64,000 nucleotides of DNA, from positions 151,001-215,000 of the forward strand of contig NZ_JRVC01000007.1 in NCBI RefSeq assembly GCF_000807925.1, given 5' to 3'. Below the pieces are notes generated by a model that did no database searches, was not told where the DNA came from, and was given only the letters and a program-made list of their open reading frames with translations. Below are positions 1-7,314 of this stretch, in pieces. The position numbers and the translations under genes are program-made. How positions within the stretch are numbered: the stretch's first letter is position 1; each line of letters opens with the position of its first letter. The stretch comes from Novosphingobium subterraneum (GTDB lineage Bacteria > Pseudomonadota > Alphaproteobacteria > Sphingomonadales > Sphingomonadaceae).

Positions 1-466
1 CACCTTCGAAACCCGCGCCGGAGTCCTTCTTGGTCAGCTTGATCCGGTCGCCATCGACGCCATCGACCGTGCCGATGTGCACGCCATCGGCGCCGATCAC
101 TTCCATATGCTCTCGGATGCCCGAAGTGCGTTCGGTGCTGTTGCCGTAGCCCATCTGTTCGCCCGACTGCCCCCCGCCCATCTGGCGCTGGCCCGCGTCG
201 AACTGGACCTGTTGGCCCTCGGTGCCGGAATTGTCGGAACGCGAGCTGTTGGGGCCCTGGTTCTGCCGTTCGGACTGCTGGCCCATCTGGCCACCGGTGT
301 AGTCGCCGCTCCAGCGGTCGCCGCCGGTCTGCTGGTCGGCACCTCCGGGGCTGCGGATGCCTTCCTGACGGTCGGCCTGGCCGGTTCCGCCCTGCTGTTG
401 CTGCTGCCGCTCGCCGGCATTGGCGCCGGTGACGTTGCGGGAATCGTTCGGCTCGTACTCGCCCAT
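1..466 (-). CDS. DUF2171 domain protein, 3' end cut by window edge
   Basis: The reading frame starts at ATG 466 behind a good AGGAG site and runs off the left edge without a stop, so about 155 residues are visible. The first 110 residues are a low-complexity hydrophilic region rich in Gln, Gly, Ser and Asn. After it comes a folded segment with the motif IGADGVHIGTVDGVDGDRIK, typical of DUF2171, a small PRC-barrel-like domain common in sphingomonads. No signal peptide or membrane segment is seen, so a cytoplasmic protein is likely. Function is unknown; related proteins are often annotated as stress-associated, which I cannot test here. It is divergent from nrdB, with about 270 bp between the starts. 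Confidence 0.75.
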   Translation of the reverse strand, partial: MGEYEPNDSRNVTGANAGERQQQQQGGTGQADRQEGIRSPGGADQQTGGDRWSGDYTGGQMGQQSERQNQGPNSSRSDNSGTEGQQVQFDAGQRQMGGGQSGEQMGYGNSTERTSGIREHMEVIGADGVHIGTVDGVDGDRIKLTKKDSGAGFEG

Positions 467-738
467 GGCAATTCTCCTGCGAATTCTATGAAGTTTCACG
501 GGCGCTGCCGATCGCGCGCCCTTGCCTTCACAACCGTGCGCCGGGTCCGCCGTTCCGCTTCGAAACCGGGCGCAGCGCCAGTCCGATGGCCCCTGTCGCC
601 GGGTCGAGGGTTCCTGCCCCAAAGGGCACGATTCAATCGCGTGGAAAACCCCGCCACTATCCCCCGCAAAGGCCGCGCCCGCGCTTTTGCCTGACCGCAT
701 CAGACCTTACATTCAAAGAATCAGCACAGGACACCGCC

Positions 739-1794
739 ATGCCCCTTCTTGAAGCCCGCCCGACCTACAAGCCCTTCGAATATCCCTGGGCCTACGAATT
801 CTGGAAGCGCCAGCAGCAGATCCACTGGATGCCCGAAGAGGTGCCGCTGGGCGAGGATTGCCGCGACTGGGCGCAGAAGATCTCGGATCACGAGCGCAAC
901 CTGCTCACGCAGATCTTCCGCTTCTTCACCCAGGCCGACGTGGAAGTGCAGAACTGCTACCACGAACAATACGGCCGCGTGTTCAAGCCGACCGAGATCA
1001 AGATGATGCTCGCCGCCTTCTCCAACATGGAGACGGTGCACATCGCCGCCTATTCGCACCTGCTCGACACCATCGGCATGCCTGAAAGCGAATACGGCAT
1101 GTTCCTCGAATACGAGGAGCTGAAGGCCAAGCACGATTACCTGCAGACCTTCGGCGTCGACAACGACGAGGACATCGCCCGCACGCTGGCCATGTTCGGC
1201 GGCTTCACCGAGGGCCTGCAGCTCTTCGCCAGCTTCGCCATGCTGATGAACTTCCCGCGCTTCAACAAGATGAAGGGCATGGGCCAGATCGTTTCGTGGT
1301 CGGTCCGCGATGAATCGCTCCACTGCGAAGGCATCACCCGCCTGTTCCACGCCTTCGTGAAAGAGCGCGGCTGCCTGACCAAGGCGGTGAAGGAAGACAT
1401 CATCGACTGCTGCCAGAAGACGGTGCGCCTCGAAGACGCCTTCATCGACCTCGCCTTCGAACAGGGCCCGGTACCGGGCATGAGCGCCAAGGAAATCAAG
1501 CGCTACATCCGCTACATCGCCGACTGGCGCCTGTCGCAGCTCGGCCTGCCGGCGATCTACATGATCGAAGACCACCCGCTCCCCTGGCTCGCCCCGCTCC
1601 TCAACGGCGTCGAACACGCCAACTTCTTCGAAACCCGCGCCACGGAATACTCGAAGGCGGCGACCAAGGGCGACTGGAACACGGTGTGGTCGAGCTTCGA
1701 CAAGCGCCGCACGGCGAAGTCGGCGGCGAATGTCGAAGCGCCGGTCGAGGTGGACGTCGACATGTTCGGCGCTGCGGGGATTGCGGCGGAGTGA
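739..1794 (+). CDS. nrdB: Class I ribonucleotide reductase, beta (R2) subunit
   Basis: This 351-residue protein is the radical-generating small subunit that, with NrdA, reduces ribonucleoside diphosphates to deoxyribonucleotides. The expected di-iron ligands are present: Asp67, Glu98, His101, Glu158, Glu192 and His195. A tyrosine (Tyr105) sits seven residues after Glu98, the spacing of the radical Tyr in class Ia enzymes. The acidic C-terminal tail ending near residue 351 is where R2 normally docks to R1. ATG 739 was chosen because the R2 similarity begins there; the frame is open further upstream to 586 but that part looks non-coding. No nrdA lies on either side within the window, which is less usual than an adjacent nrdAB pair. 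Confidence 0.95.
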   Translation: MPLLEARPTYKPFEYPWAYEFWKRQQQIHWMPEEVPLGEDCRDWAQKISDHERNLLTQIFRFFTQADVEVQNCYHEQYGRVFKPTEIKMMLAAFSNMETVHIAAYSHLLDTIGMPESEYGMFLEYEELKAKHDYLQTFGVDNDEDIARTLAMFGGFTEGLQLFASFAMLMNFPRFNKMKGMGQIVSWSVRDESLHCEGITRLFHAFVKERGCLTKAVKEDIIDCCQKTVRLEDAFIDLAFEQGPVPGMSAKEIKRYIRYIADWRLSQLGLPAIYMIEDHPLPWLAPLLNGVEHANFFETRATEYSKAATKGDWNTVWSSFDKRRTAKSAANVEAPVEVDVDMFGAAGIAAE

Positions 1795-1820
1795 TTGACG
1801 TCCTGGAGAGGTGAGAAGCG

Positions 1821-2063
1821 GTGCCAAAAGTCTTTGACTGGAACGGTTACCGCTTCCATTTCTTCTCAAACGAAGGTGATCCGCGCGAGCCTGCGCATAT
1901 CCACGTCACCAAGGGCCGCGACACGGCGAAATTCTGGCTTAGCCCTGAGGTCAGCCTGGCCTATGGTCGCGGCTTCCCGCCCCGCGTGCTTTCGCAATTG
2001 GTTCGTGTTATCGAAGAGCGGCGCGAAGAACTCGAAAGGGCATGGAATGACTATTTCGCCTGA
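1821..2063 (+). CDS. DUF4160 family protein (putative toxin-antitoxin partner)
   Basis: This 80-residue protein starts at GTG 1821 after a GGAGAGGTGAGAAG purine-rich stretch. The sequence shows the DUF4160 pattern: an N-terminal F-x-F-F-S-N-E segment, the central EPAHIHV motif and a C-terminal amphipathic helix ending in W-N-D-Y-F. DUF4160 genes usually sit beside DUF2442 genes, as here, and the pair is often proposed to be a toxin-antitoxin module; that role is inference from gene association. The stop overlaps the next start by 17 bp, so the two are translationally coupled. It follows nrdB by 26 bp on the same strand. Confidence 0.85.
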   Translation: MPKVFDWNGYRFHFFSNEGDPREPAHIHVTKGRDTAKFWLSPEVSLAYGRGFPPRVLSQLVRVIEERREELERAWNDYFA

Positions 2064-2301
2064 GCCCCTGTCCGTCCGTTTCGACGACCATTGCCTGTGG
2101 GTCGAACTCGACGACGGCCGCACAATCGGCGCGCCAATTGCGTGGTTCCCACGCCTGCTCCATGCATCCGAAGTTGACAGATCAGCGTTCTTTCTCAGCC
2201 GGGACGGCATCCACTGGGAAGGGCTGGACGAGGACATTTCGATTGCGGGTCTGCTAGCGGGGCGTGGCGACCGCATGGGAGTGCACAAAGCGGCAGCCTG
2301 A
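2047..2301 (+). CDS. DUF2442 family protein (putative antitoxin partner)
   Basis: This 84-residue protein begins at ATG 2047 inside the end of the DUF4160 gene. It carries the DUF2442 features: an N-terminal V-x-F-D-D-x-x-L-W-V-E-L-D-D-G-R strand pair, a WFPRL motif, and W-x-x-L-D-E-D-I-S near the end. It is normally encoded next to DUF4160, and in many annotations the pair is treated as a possible toxin-antitoxin system. The 17-bp overlap supports one transcript and matched synthesis. Which partner, if either, is toxic cannot be told from the sequence. Confidence 0.85.
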   Translation: MTISPEPLSVRFDDHCLWVELDDGRTIGAPIAWFPRLLHASEVDRSAFFLSRDGIHWEGLDEDISIAGLLAGRGDRMGVHKAAA

Positions 2302-2398
2302 CAGCGAACCTCCGCTCACCCCATGGAACGGCAAAGTCCCTCGTTGACGTTGGCTTCCCAGGTGGCACCTTGTGATTGGTCAATCAAAAGGAGCGATT

Positions 2399-2677
2399 AT
2401 GTATGATGCTCCAGACGGCGGGCAGGCGTCTTATGACATTCTATTGGAAGCCACGCCCGCTGGCGATCGTCTCGCACGTTCGCTAGTGATACCGGTAGGC
2501 AAATACGCCCTCTCAATCCCCGACCCCGAACATGGCGCCTGGACGACGTGGAGAGACATTTCTCCGCCAGACACAGGCTGGAACACCCGCTTCCTGATAG
2601 GGCAACGCGAACTGCAGGGCAACGAAGTGCAAGATGTCGTGCGGTTTGCACCTTCTCGGACGTCATCGCCCGCCTAG
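2399..2677 (+). CDS. Hypothetical protein, 92 aa
   Basis: ATG 2399 follows a strong AAAGGAG ribosome-binding site at 6-8 bp, which is better support than the alternative ATG at 2372. The 92-residue product contains a short basic-hydrophobic segment and two Trp residues; no family is recognised and no signal peptide or membrane segment is evident. Its 3' half overlaps the upstream part of the HEPT-like reading frame by about 130 bp if that gene starts at its only canonical start. One of the two starts is therefore probably wrong or the overlap is real. It lies between two toxin-antitoxin-like pairs. Confidence 0.5.
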   Translation: MYDAPDGGQASYDILLEATPAGDRLARSLVIPVGKYALSIPDPEHGAWTTWRDISPPDTGWNTRFLIGQRELQGNEVQDVVRFAPSRTSSPA

Positions 2678-3033
2678 ACGAAGGATTCGAGCGCTATCGG
2701 AGCGACGAAAGCGATGCGCAGATCCGCGATGGGCTGATCCAGCGGTTCGAGTTTACCTACGACCTTTCCCACAAGATGCTCCGCCGCGCGCTCGAAGCGG
2801 GGCCGGCCAATCCTGATGAGATTGACCGGCTGACCTTCCCGGACCTGATCCGCACCGGTGTCGAGCAGGGACTGGTCGCGGGGCAATGGCCCGAGTGGCG
2901 GACATTCCGCGAGATGCGCAACATCACCTCGCACACGTATGACGAGGCCAAGGCGGTGCAGGTCGTTGCCGCGATACCTGCCTTCCTCGCCGAAGCGCGT
3001 GGCCTGTTGGACCGCTTGCAGGCGCGGGCGTGA
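2548..3033 (+). CDS. HI0074/HepT-like nucleotidyltransferase-substrate-binding protein
   Basis: The conserved part begins near 2659 (a helix with FSDVIARLDEGFERY) and runs to the end. It shows the all-helical HI0074 pattern: R-F-E-F-T-Y-D-L, TFPDLIRTGVEQGL, W-x-x-F-R-E-M-R-N-I-T-S-H-T-Y and a final leucine-rich helix. This family partners MNT-type nucleotidyltransferases, encoded next here with a 4-bp GTGA overlap. In HEPT/MNT modules the HEPT protein can be a toxic RNase and the MNT protein its antidote; the HI0074 branch is less well defined. The only ATG, GTG or TTG in frame before the domain is GTG 2548, which gives an unusual basic 35-residue leader. The true start may be non-canonical. 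Confidence 0.75.
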   Translation: MERHFSARHRLEHPLPDRATRTAGQRSARCRAVCTFSDVIARLDEGFERYRSDESDAQIRDGLIQRFEFTYDLSHKMLRRALEAGPANPDEIDRLTFPDLIRTGVEQGLVAGQWPEWRTFREMRNITSHTYDEAKAVQVVAAIPAFLAEARGLLDRLQARA

Positions 3034-3335
3034 CCAGCCTGCTACAGTTGACGCCCGAGGAAATCGAGGCCGTGCGCACGATCCTGCGTCACTGCCTGCC
3101 GGATCGCGTTGCGGTCCGCGCCTTCGGCAGTCGCGCCACCGGAAAGGCCAAGCCCTGGTCCGACCTCGATCTTTCCTTTGAGGCAAAGGAAGCGTTGCTG
3201 CTCTCGGTCATGGCGCTCCTGCGCGAGGCTTTCGATGAGTCGGCCCGGCCATGGAAAGTCGACCTCGTGGACTATCGCACCGTATCGGCCGAATTCGCCG
3301 CGATCATCGATCGTGACGGCTTGGCCGTTCTCTGA
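3030..3335 (+). CDS. MNT-type minimal nucleotidyltransferase
   Basis: This 101-residue protein starts at GTG 3030, overlapping the previous stop. The polymerase-beta-like nucleotidyltransferase signature is clear: F-G-S-R at residues 32-35 and S-D-L-D-L at 44-48, giving the metal-binding Asp45 and Asp47, with a later V-D-L-V-D-Y supplying the third acidic residue. This is the HI0073/MntA type. Established members of the MNT family AMPylate their HEPT partner to silence it; here the same role is inferred from adjacency to the HI0074-like gene. All catalytic residues appear intact. Confidence 0.88.
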   Translation: MTSLLQLTPEEIEAVRTILRHCLPDRVAVRAFGSRATGKAKPWSDLDLSFEAKEALLLSVMALLREAFDESARPWKVDLVDYRTVSAEFAAIIDRDGLAVL

Positions 3336-3347
3336 CATAGCGCCCCC

Positions 3348-3629
3348 ATGGAACTCGACGACCAGCTCCGCCGCTATTTCGGCAGCGATGACTTTGCAGC
3401 GATTACCCCTGCCGCGATGGAAGCGGGTATCGAGAAGATGCTCGTCGATTTCGGGCTGGAGAAGGACCGCGCGCGCCGCTTCGGGCTGTGGTCGCTGCTG
3501 CACATGCTTGGCAGCGCGCCCGATCTCGACGTGGCGTTCAAGCACGCTGAGGACCATGATGCGGCGCGCAACTTCATGGACATGATGGCCAAGGCTCACG
3601 ATGGAATCGATGCTGGAAGCGCTGGCTGA
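3348..3629 (+). CDS. Conserved hypothetical protein, 93 aa
   Basis: This soluble, acidic 93-residue protein starts at ATG 3348, only 12 bp after the nucleotidyltransferase. It is predicted to be mostly helical (MELDDQLRRYFGS at the start and LWSLLHMLG in the middle). No family is recognised with certainty. It overlaps the next gene by 29 bp, so the four genes from 2548 to 3927 are probably one transcript. Its composition matches neighbouring core genes. Confidence 0.65.
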   Translation: MELDDQLRRYFGSDDFAAITPAAMEAGIEKMLVDFGLEKDRARRFGLWSLLHMLGSAPDLDVAFKHAEDHDAARNFMDMMAKAHDGIDAGSAG

Positions 3630-3927
3630 TCTGCCGCTGCTCAAGATCGCCGCTGGCTGGCTCCTGCTCGTCAACCTGCAGACTTTCACAGCCTTCTGGT
3701 TCGACAAGCGCGCGGCGCTGCGCGGGTTCTGGCGTACGTCCGAAGCAAACCTGCTGATGGGCGCGTTCCTCGGAGGTACGCCCGGTGCCTTCTTGGCCCG
3801 GCGGGTGTTCCGGCACAAGACGCGCAAGCAGCCTTTCGTCAGCCGGCTCAAGACGATTGCCTTCCTGCAGATCATGGCGATCGGCGGCGCGATGGGCTGG
3901 TATGCTGCCGGCATCCTTCAGGTTTGA
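3601..3927 (+). CDS. DUF1294 small membrane protein
   Basis: This 108-residue protein has the DUF1294 pattern: a hydrophobic N-terminal segment (LLKIAAGWLLLVNLQTFTAF), the FWFDKRAA motif, R-x-S-E-A-N-L-L-x-G-A-F-L-G-G-T-P-G-A-F, then H-K-T-R-K-Q-P-F and a second membrane segment. In many genomes this domain stands alone as an inner-membrane protein of unknown function; elsewhere it is fused to a cold-shock domain, which is absent here. ATG 3601 or ATG 3610 could be the start; the first is kept. Confidence 0.85.
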   Translation: MESMLEALADLPLLKIAAGWLLLVNLQTFTAFWFDKRAALRGFWRTSEANLLMGAFLGGTPGAFLARRVFRHKTRKQPFVSRLKTIAFLQIMAIGGAMGWYAAGILQV

Positions 3928-3992
3928 GGCAATCGCCGTTTGACGGCGCCGGTCGAAGCGCGCACTCTCCGATCGGGAGAGAGGATCGAGCT

Positions 3993-4175
3993 ATGCCGGC
4001 ACTGTTCTGGGGGTTTGTCGCAATCGTGGTGCTCGTGCTGGGGCTGGCGCTTATTGCGCTCAAGCCGCAGGCAGATACGCCGGAACGGCGCCGGAAATCC
4101 GGCGACAGCTCGGGCGGCATGTGGTGGGCGACCGACGCCGGAAGCGGCGATTGCGGTGATGGCGGCTGCGATTAG
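3993..4175 (+). CDS. Small membrane protein with Cys/Gly/Asp-rich tail
   Basis: ATG 3993 follows a GAGAGAGGATCGAG purine stretch and gives a 60-residue protein. Residues 1-23 form a single hydrophobic segment, followed by a charged linker and a short tail containing SGDCGDGGCD. Similar one-segment proteins with Gly/Cys tails are common in proteobacteria and are of unknown function. A longer frame starts at 3924, but the ribosome-binding site favours 3993. It is the last gene before the shared terminator at 4201-4230. Confidence 0.6.
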   Translation: MPALFWGFVAIVVLVLGLALIALKPQADTPERRRKSGDSSGGMWWATDAGSGDCGDGGCD

Positions 4176-4200
4176 AGCAAGAGAATAGCGGACAAGCAAA

Positions 4201-4230
4201 AAGGGCGGCTTCCCCCCGGACGCCGCCCTT
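4201..4230. terminator. Bidirectional intrinsic terminator
   Basis: AAGGGCGGC and its inverted copy GCCGCCCTT bracket a C-rich loop, with an A-run on the left flank that becomes a T-run on the minus strand. It sits between the convergent genes ending at 4175 and 4266 and could end both. Confidence 0.75.
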
Positions 4231-4265
4231 CCCGTAACCCGCTGACGCGGGCCGAATAGTGTGCC

Positions 4266-5255
4266 TCAGGCCTTCTTCGGCTTGCCGTAGCGACGGCGGG
4301 CGACCAGGCCCGCGGCAGCCGCGCCGAACAGGATCACCATCGAAGGCTCGGGCACTTCGGTGCCGCTGCTGGTCGACGAGGTCGTCGTCGTCGTGCCGCC
4401 GTTCGAACTGGACGAGGACGTCGAGGACGAGGTTGACGACGAGGTCGAGGAAGACGTCGACGAGGACGTGGAGCTTGAGGTCGAACTGGACGTGGACGAC
4501 GAGGTCGACGAGCTCGAGGTGACGTTGCCCGAGGACGTCGAGGTTGACGAACTGGTGCTCACGTTGCCCGACGAGGTGCTGACGTTCCCGCTCGAGGTTG
4601 AGACGTTGCCGCTGCTGGTGCTGACGTTGCCGGAGCTGGTGCTGACCGATCCGCTCGACGTGCTGACATTGCCGGACGACGTCGAGGTCGAGGTGGAAAC
4701 GCCGCCGGTCGAAGTCGAGACGCCGCCGGTTGTTGTGGAACTGGTGATGCCGCCCGAGCTGGTCGAGGTCGATCCTCCCGACGTTGACGATGAAGTGGAG
4801 CCGCCCGAGGTGGAGGTGGAACCGGTGCTGGTCGACGAGACGACTACGCTGCCACCGCCGCCGCTGCTGCCGCCGAAGAACCCGCCAAAGAAGCCGCCGC
4901 CGAAGCCGCCGATGCCGCCCCCGCCGATCACCACCGGCACCCCGCCGCCGCTCGATCCGGTCGGCTGCGGCGGCATCGGTGGCATGTAGGGAACCGGCAC
5001 CATCGCCATCTGCGGCGCGGGCTCGCAAGTCTTGGTGGTGGTCGTCGTCACGATCCGGCGGGCGCGGTGGATTTCGCGCTTGGCCGGGCGCTTCGCGATC
5101 CGCTTGGCGGGCTTGGTCGTCTTGACCTTCACGGGCTTGACGTGGTGGATCTCGCCCTTCGAGGGCGCTTCCGAAACGTGCACGGCGCCGCCGCCGAGCA
5201 TCGCCCCGCCCGCTGCAGCCGCCGCCAGTTTTGCCAATGCCATCCGAACCGACAT
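4266..5255 (-). CDS. PEP-CTERM sorting protein with Ser/Thr repeat domain
   Basis: This 329-residue exported protein has four parts. Residues 1-30 form a signal-peptide-like region. A basic stretch follows with many Lys, Arg and His. Next come a Pro/Gly-rich region and a low-complexity domain of about 170 residues made almost only of Ser, Thr, Gly, Asn and Val. That domain holds five to six copies of a 7-residue SGNVSTS unit, then about eight copies of a 4-residue SSST unit. The C terminus is a PEP-CTERM tail: VPEPSMVILFGAAAAG, then an Arg-rich end. PEP-CTERM proteins are cleaved and released or anchored by an exosortase, usually with exopolysaccharide. No exosortase gene is in the window. 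The repeat region resembles a glycosylation substrate, which is inference. Confidence 0.9.
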   Translation of the reverse strand: MSVRMALAKLAAAAAGGAMLGGGAVHVSEAPSKGEIHHVKPVKVKTTKPAKRIAKRPAKREIHRARRIVTTTTTKTCEPAPQMAMVPVPYMPPMPPQPTGSSGGGVPVVIGGGGIGGFGGGFFGGFFGGSSGGGGSVVVSSTSTGSTSTSGGSTSSSTSGGSTSTSSGGITSSTTTGGVSTSTGGVSTSTSTSSGNVSTSSGSVSTSSGNVSTSSGNVSTSSGNVSTSSGNVSTSSSTSTSSGNVTSSSSTSSSTSSSTSSSTSSSTSSSTSSSTSSSTSSSSSNGGTTTTTSSTSSGTEVPEPSMVILFGAAAAGLVARRRYGKPKKA

Positions 5256-5479
5256 GATCGTTGCTTCCGTTTCGTATCTTTGCGGAAGGGGCTACCAGAC
5301 GCGGGTTAATGCTCTGCTGACCCTTCCTTACCGATCGAAGAACGCAGATGGGGCGCGCGGGGGCAATGGCGTTAACCGTGTTGTCAGCCTTGAATCTGCC
5401 CGAAAACGGGACCGGAGCGGGGGGACGGTTAACTCTGTGCCAGAATGGGACCGAATGGCCTGCGAGGATGAAGCTTTGA

Positions 5480-5535
5480 ATCCAACTCTACGGCAACTCC
5501 CCCACAACTCACCCCTAACTCTCCTGCAACTTTCG
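5480..5535 (+). repeat. AACTC repeat with 11-bp period, copy A
   Basis: Five copies of AACTC (the last is AACTT) occur exactly 11 bp apart with variable 6-base spacers. The first 19 bases, TCCAACTCTACGGCAACTC, are identical to the complement of part of copy B inside the epimerase gene near 51226-51291. It lies in the roughly 300-bp space between the PEP-CTERM gene and ruvB. The rest of that space contains GTTAACC-type motifs and no convincing gene. Confidence 0.7.
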
Positions 5536-5558
5536 CGCGTGGAGGGCAGACTCGGGCG

Positions 5559-6587
5559 CTAGTCTGCCTGGTCGAAAAGCGAGGGTGTCGAGCCGGTCGG
5601 CGGAGTGAGGCCAAGGTGCTGCCATCCCCGGTCGTTGAGGCAGCGCCCCCGCGCCGTGCGCGCGATCATGCCGAGCTGGATCAGATAGGGTTCGATCACT
5701 TCCTCGATCGTGTCGCGCGGCTCGGACAGGCCGGCGGCGAGCGTCTCGACGCCGACCGGCCCGCCCTTGTAGATGTCGGCGATCATCGTCAGGTAGCGGC
5801 GGTCCTGCAGGTCGAGGCCGATCTTGTCGACCTCGAGCCGGGTCAGCGCGTTGTCGGCAATGGATTGCGTGATCTTGTCCGCGCCTGCCACCTGCGCGAA
5901 GTCGCGGACACGGCGCAGCAGGCGGCCGGCGACGCGGGGGGTGCCGCGCGAGCGGCGGGCGATTTCGGTGGCGCCGCCCTTGTCGATGCCGATGCCCATG
6001 AGGCTGGCCCCGCGCGCCACGACGCGCTCCAGTTCCTCGACCGAGTAGAACTGCAGGCGCACCGGGATGCCGAAGCGGTCGCGCAAGGGGGTCTGCAGCA
6101 GGCCCTGCCGCGTCGTCGCGCCGATCAGGGTAAAGGGCGGCAGGTCGATCCGCACCGAGCGGGCCGAAGGGCCTTCGCCGATCATCAGATCAAGCGCGCG
6201 GTCCTCCATTGCCGGATAGAGCACTTCCTCGACCACGGGGTTTAAGCGGTGGATCTCGTCGATGAACAGGACGTCGCCGTGTTCTAGATTGGTCAGCAGC
6301 GCCGCCAGATCGCCCGCCTTGGCGATGACCGGGCCGGAGGTGGCGCGGAAATTGACGCCGAGTTCGCGCGCGATGATCTGGGCGAGCGTCGTCTTGCCAA
6401 GGCCCGGCGGCCCGAAGAACAGCACGTGATCCATCGCCTCGCGCCGCATCTTCGCGCTTTCGATGAAGACCTGCAGGTTGTCCTTGGCAGCCGCCTGCCC
6501 GACGAACTCGGCCAGAGTCTTGGGCCGCAGCGCGGCGTCCTGATCCTCGATCTGCGAGGCGGCGGAAAGGAGGGGGTTATCGGTCAT
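5559..6587 (-). CDS. ruvB: Holliday junction branch migration ATPase RuvB
   Basis: This 342-residue AAA+ motor drives branch migration of Holliday junctions together with RuvA. The Walker A motif GPPGLGKTT lies at 59-67, Walker B with D-E-I-H at 110-113, and the sensor motif GATTR follows the arginine-rich middle. The C-terminal winged-helix domain ends with LFDQAD. ATG 6587 was chosen because RuvB similarity starts there. Its first bases overlap the stop of the upstream ParE-like toxin gene (ATGA), so ruvB is translationally coupled to a toxin gene rather than to ruvA, which is separated from it by three small genes. Confidence 0.97.
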   Translation of the reverse strand: MTDNPLLSAASQIEDQDAALRPKTLAEFVGQAAAKDNLQVFIESAKMRREAMDHVLFFGPPGLGKTTLAQIIARELGVNFRATSGPVIAKAGDLAALLTNLEHGDVLFIDEIHRLNPVVEEVLYPAMEDRALDLMIGEGPSARSVRIDLPPFTLIGATTRQGLLQTPLRDRFGIPVRLQFYSVEELERVVARGASLMGIGIDKGGATEIARRSRGTPRVAGRLLRRVRDFAQVAGADKITQSIADNALTRLEVDKIGLDLQDRRYLTMIADIYKGGPVGVETLAAGLSEPRDTIEEVIEPYLIQLGMIARTARGRCLNDRGWQHLGLTPPTGSTPSLFDQAD

Positions 6588-6880
6588 GTTTTCAGGTACT
6601 TCTGAACATCGCGGGAGTGATGCAGGATGCGAATGATCCGCACGGTATCGCCAAGGACACGGTAGATGATGCGATGCCGGTTGCATGGCAATTGGCGAAC
6701 GCCTTCGCCCCAGCTGTCCTTTGCCTCGCCAATCAGCGGATGATCGACAAGGCGGTCGAAGCGTTCCTCGATTGCATCGCTATAAGCATCTGCCGCAGCC
6801 GCACCGAACTCTGCTTCGCCATACTCGAAGATTTCGACCAGGTCACGGCGGGCGGCCCTGCTCAGAACAATCCTAGGCAC
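6584..6880 (-). CDS. ParE/RelE-family toxin
   Basis: This 98-residue protein shows the RelE/ParE toxin fold signature: an N-terminal I-V-L-S-x-x-A-x-x-D-L-x-E-I strand-helix, a central basic helix, and the C-terminal R-I-I-Y-R-V...[12 protein letters not shown] pattern. ParE-type toxins inhibit gyrase and RelE types cleave mRNA; the target is not decidable here. GTG 6880 is chosen because it overlaps the end of the antitoxin gene by 8 bp, the usual arrangement. Its stop overlaps the ruvB start. The toxin looks intact. Confidence 0.88.
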   Translation of the reverse strand: MPRIVLSRAARRDLVEIFEYGEAEFGAAAADAYSDAIEERFDRLVDHPLIGEAKDSWGEGVRQLPCNRHRIIYRVLGDTVRIIRILHHSRDVQKYLKT

Positions 6881-7121
6881 GCCGGGCGCGGCGCTCTTCG
6901 GCGATTTCCCGCAGCACTTCGCGCGCATCACGCTCGATGTACCCCGAAGCTTCTCCCTCTTCGATCATCCGGCGGACCCAAGCCGTGTCCGCCGCCTCAT
7001 CGAGATCGCGCTGGATCAGATCGCGCAGATAGGCTCCGGCATCGGCATAACCGCCATCGGCTATCCGCTGCTGGACGCGGCTTTCGAGAGACGAGGGGAT
7101 GGAAAAGCTGAGGTCGGTCAT
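6873..7121 (-). CDS. ParD/CopG-like antitoxin
   Basis: This 82-residue protein starts at ATG 7121. It opens with a ribbon-helix-helix-like segment (LSFSIPSSLESRVQQRI, then GAYLRDLI), the DNA-binding part of ParD-type antitoxins. The second half is a charged helix that would wrap the toxin. Such antitoxins bind the toxin and repress their own promoter. It overlaps the toxin gene by 8 bp. The promoter of this pair presumably also feeds ruvB, since no gap separates the three genes. Confidence 0.85.
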   Translation of the reverse strand: MTDLSFSIPSSLESRVQQRIADGGYADAGAYLRDLIQRDLDEAADTAWVRRMIEEGEASGYIERDAREVLREIAEERRARRA

Positions 7122-7170
7122 GGCTGGATCATACCGGGTTGGGGGTTTAATGGCAAAGCCAGGAGGCGTG

Positions 7171-7314
7171 TCATGAGTGCCGGCAGTTCTGCGAAGCATA
7201 ATCCCAGGCTCCGCCGCTATCCAGACAAGAGTCGATGGCGAACTCGGAACTGCCAAAGTGCCATACCAGCGCCAACGCGCTCACGATTGCGCCGATGATC
7301 AGAATGCGCTTCAA
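7171..7314 (-). CDS. Small exported or membrane protein, CLDSGG family
   Basis: This 47-residue product begins at TTG 7314, overlapping the ruvA stop (TTGA). It has one hydrophobic N-terminal segment ([17 protein letters not shown]) and a short exported tail with [12 protein letters not shown] and a second Cys near the end. Small proteins with a C-L-D-x-G-G-x-W-x-Y pattern are frequent in sphingomonads; their function is unknown. The tight overlap with ruvA supports expression. Confidence 0.6.
   Translation of the reverse strand: MKRILIIGAIVSALALVWHFGSSEFAIDSCLDSGGAWDYASQNCRHS

Noticed and set aside
721..1869. Long minus-strand frame across nrdB
   Set aside because: High-GC shadow of a clear ribonucleotide reductase gene; no family resemblance.
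4360..4989. Long acidic Glu/Asp/Val-rich frame on the plus strand
   Set aside because: It is the complement of the Ser/Thr repeat of the PEP-CTERM gene; repeats of such codons give open frames on both strands.
5260..5460. CtrA-type sites from GTTAACC motifs near the PEP-CTERM start
   Set aside because: The TTAA half-sites do not have the 7-base spacing of a CtrA box.
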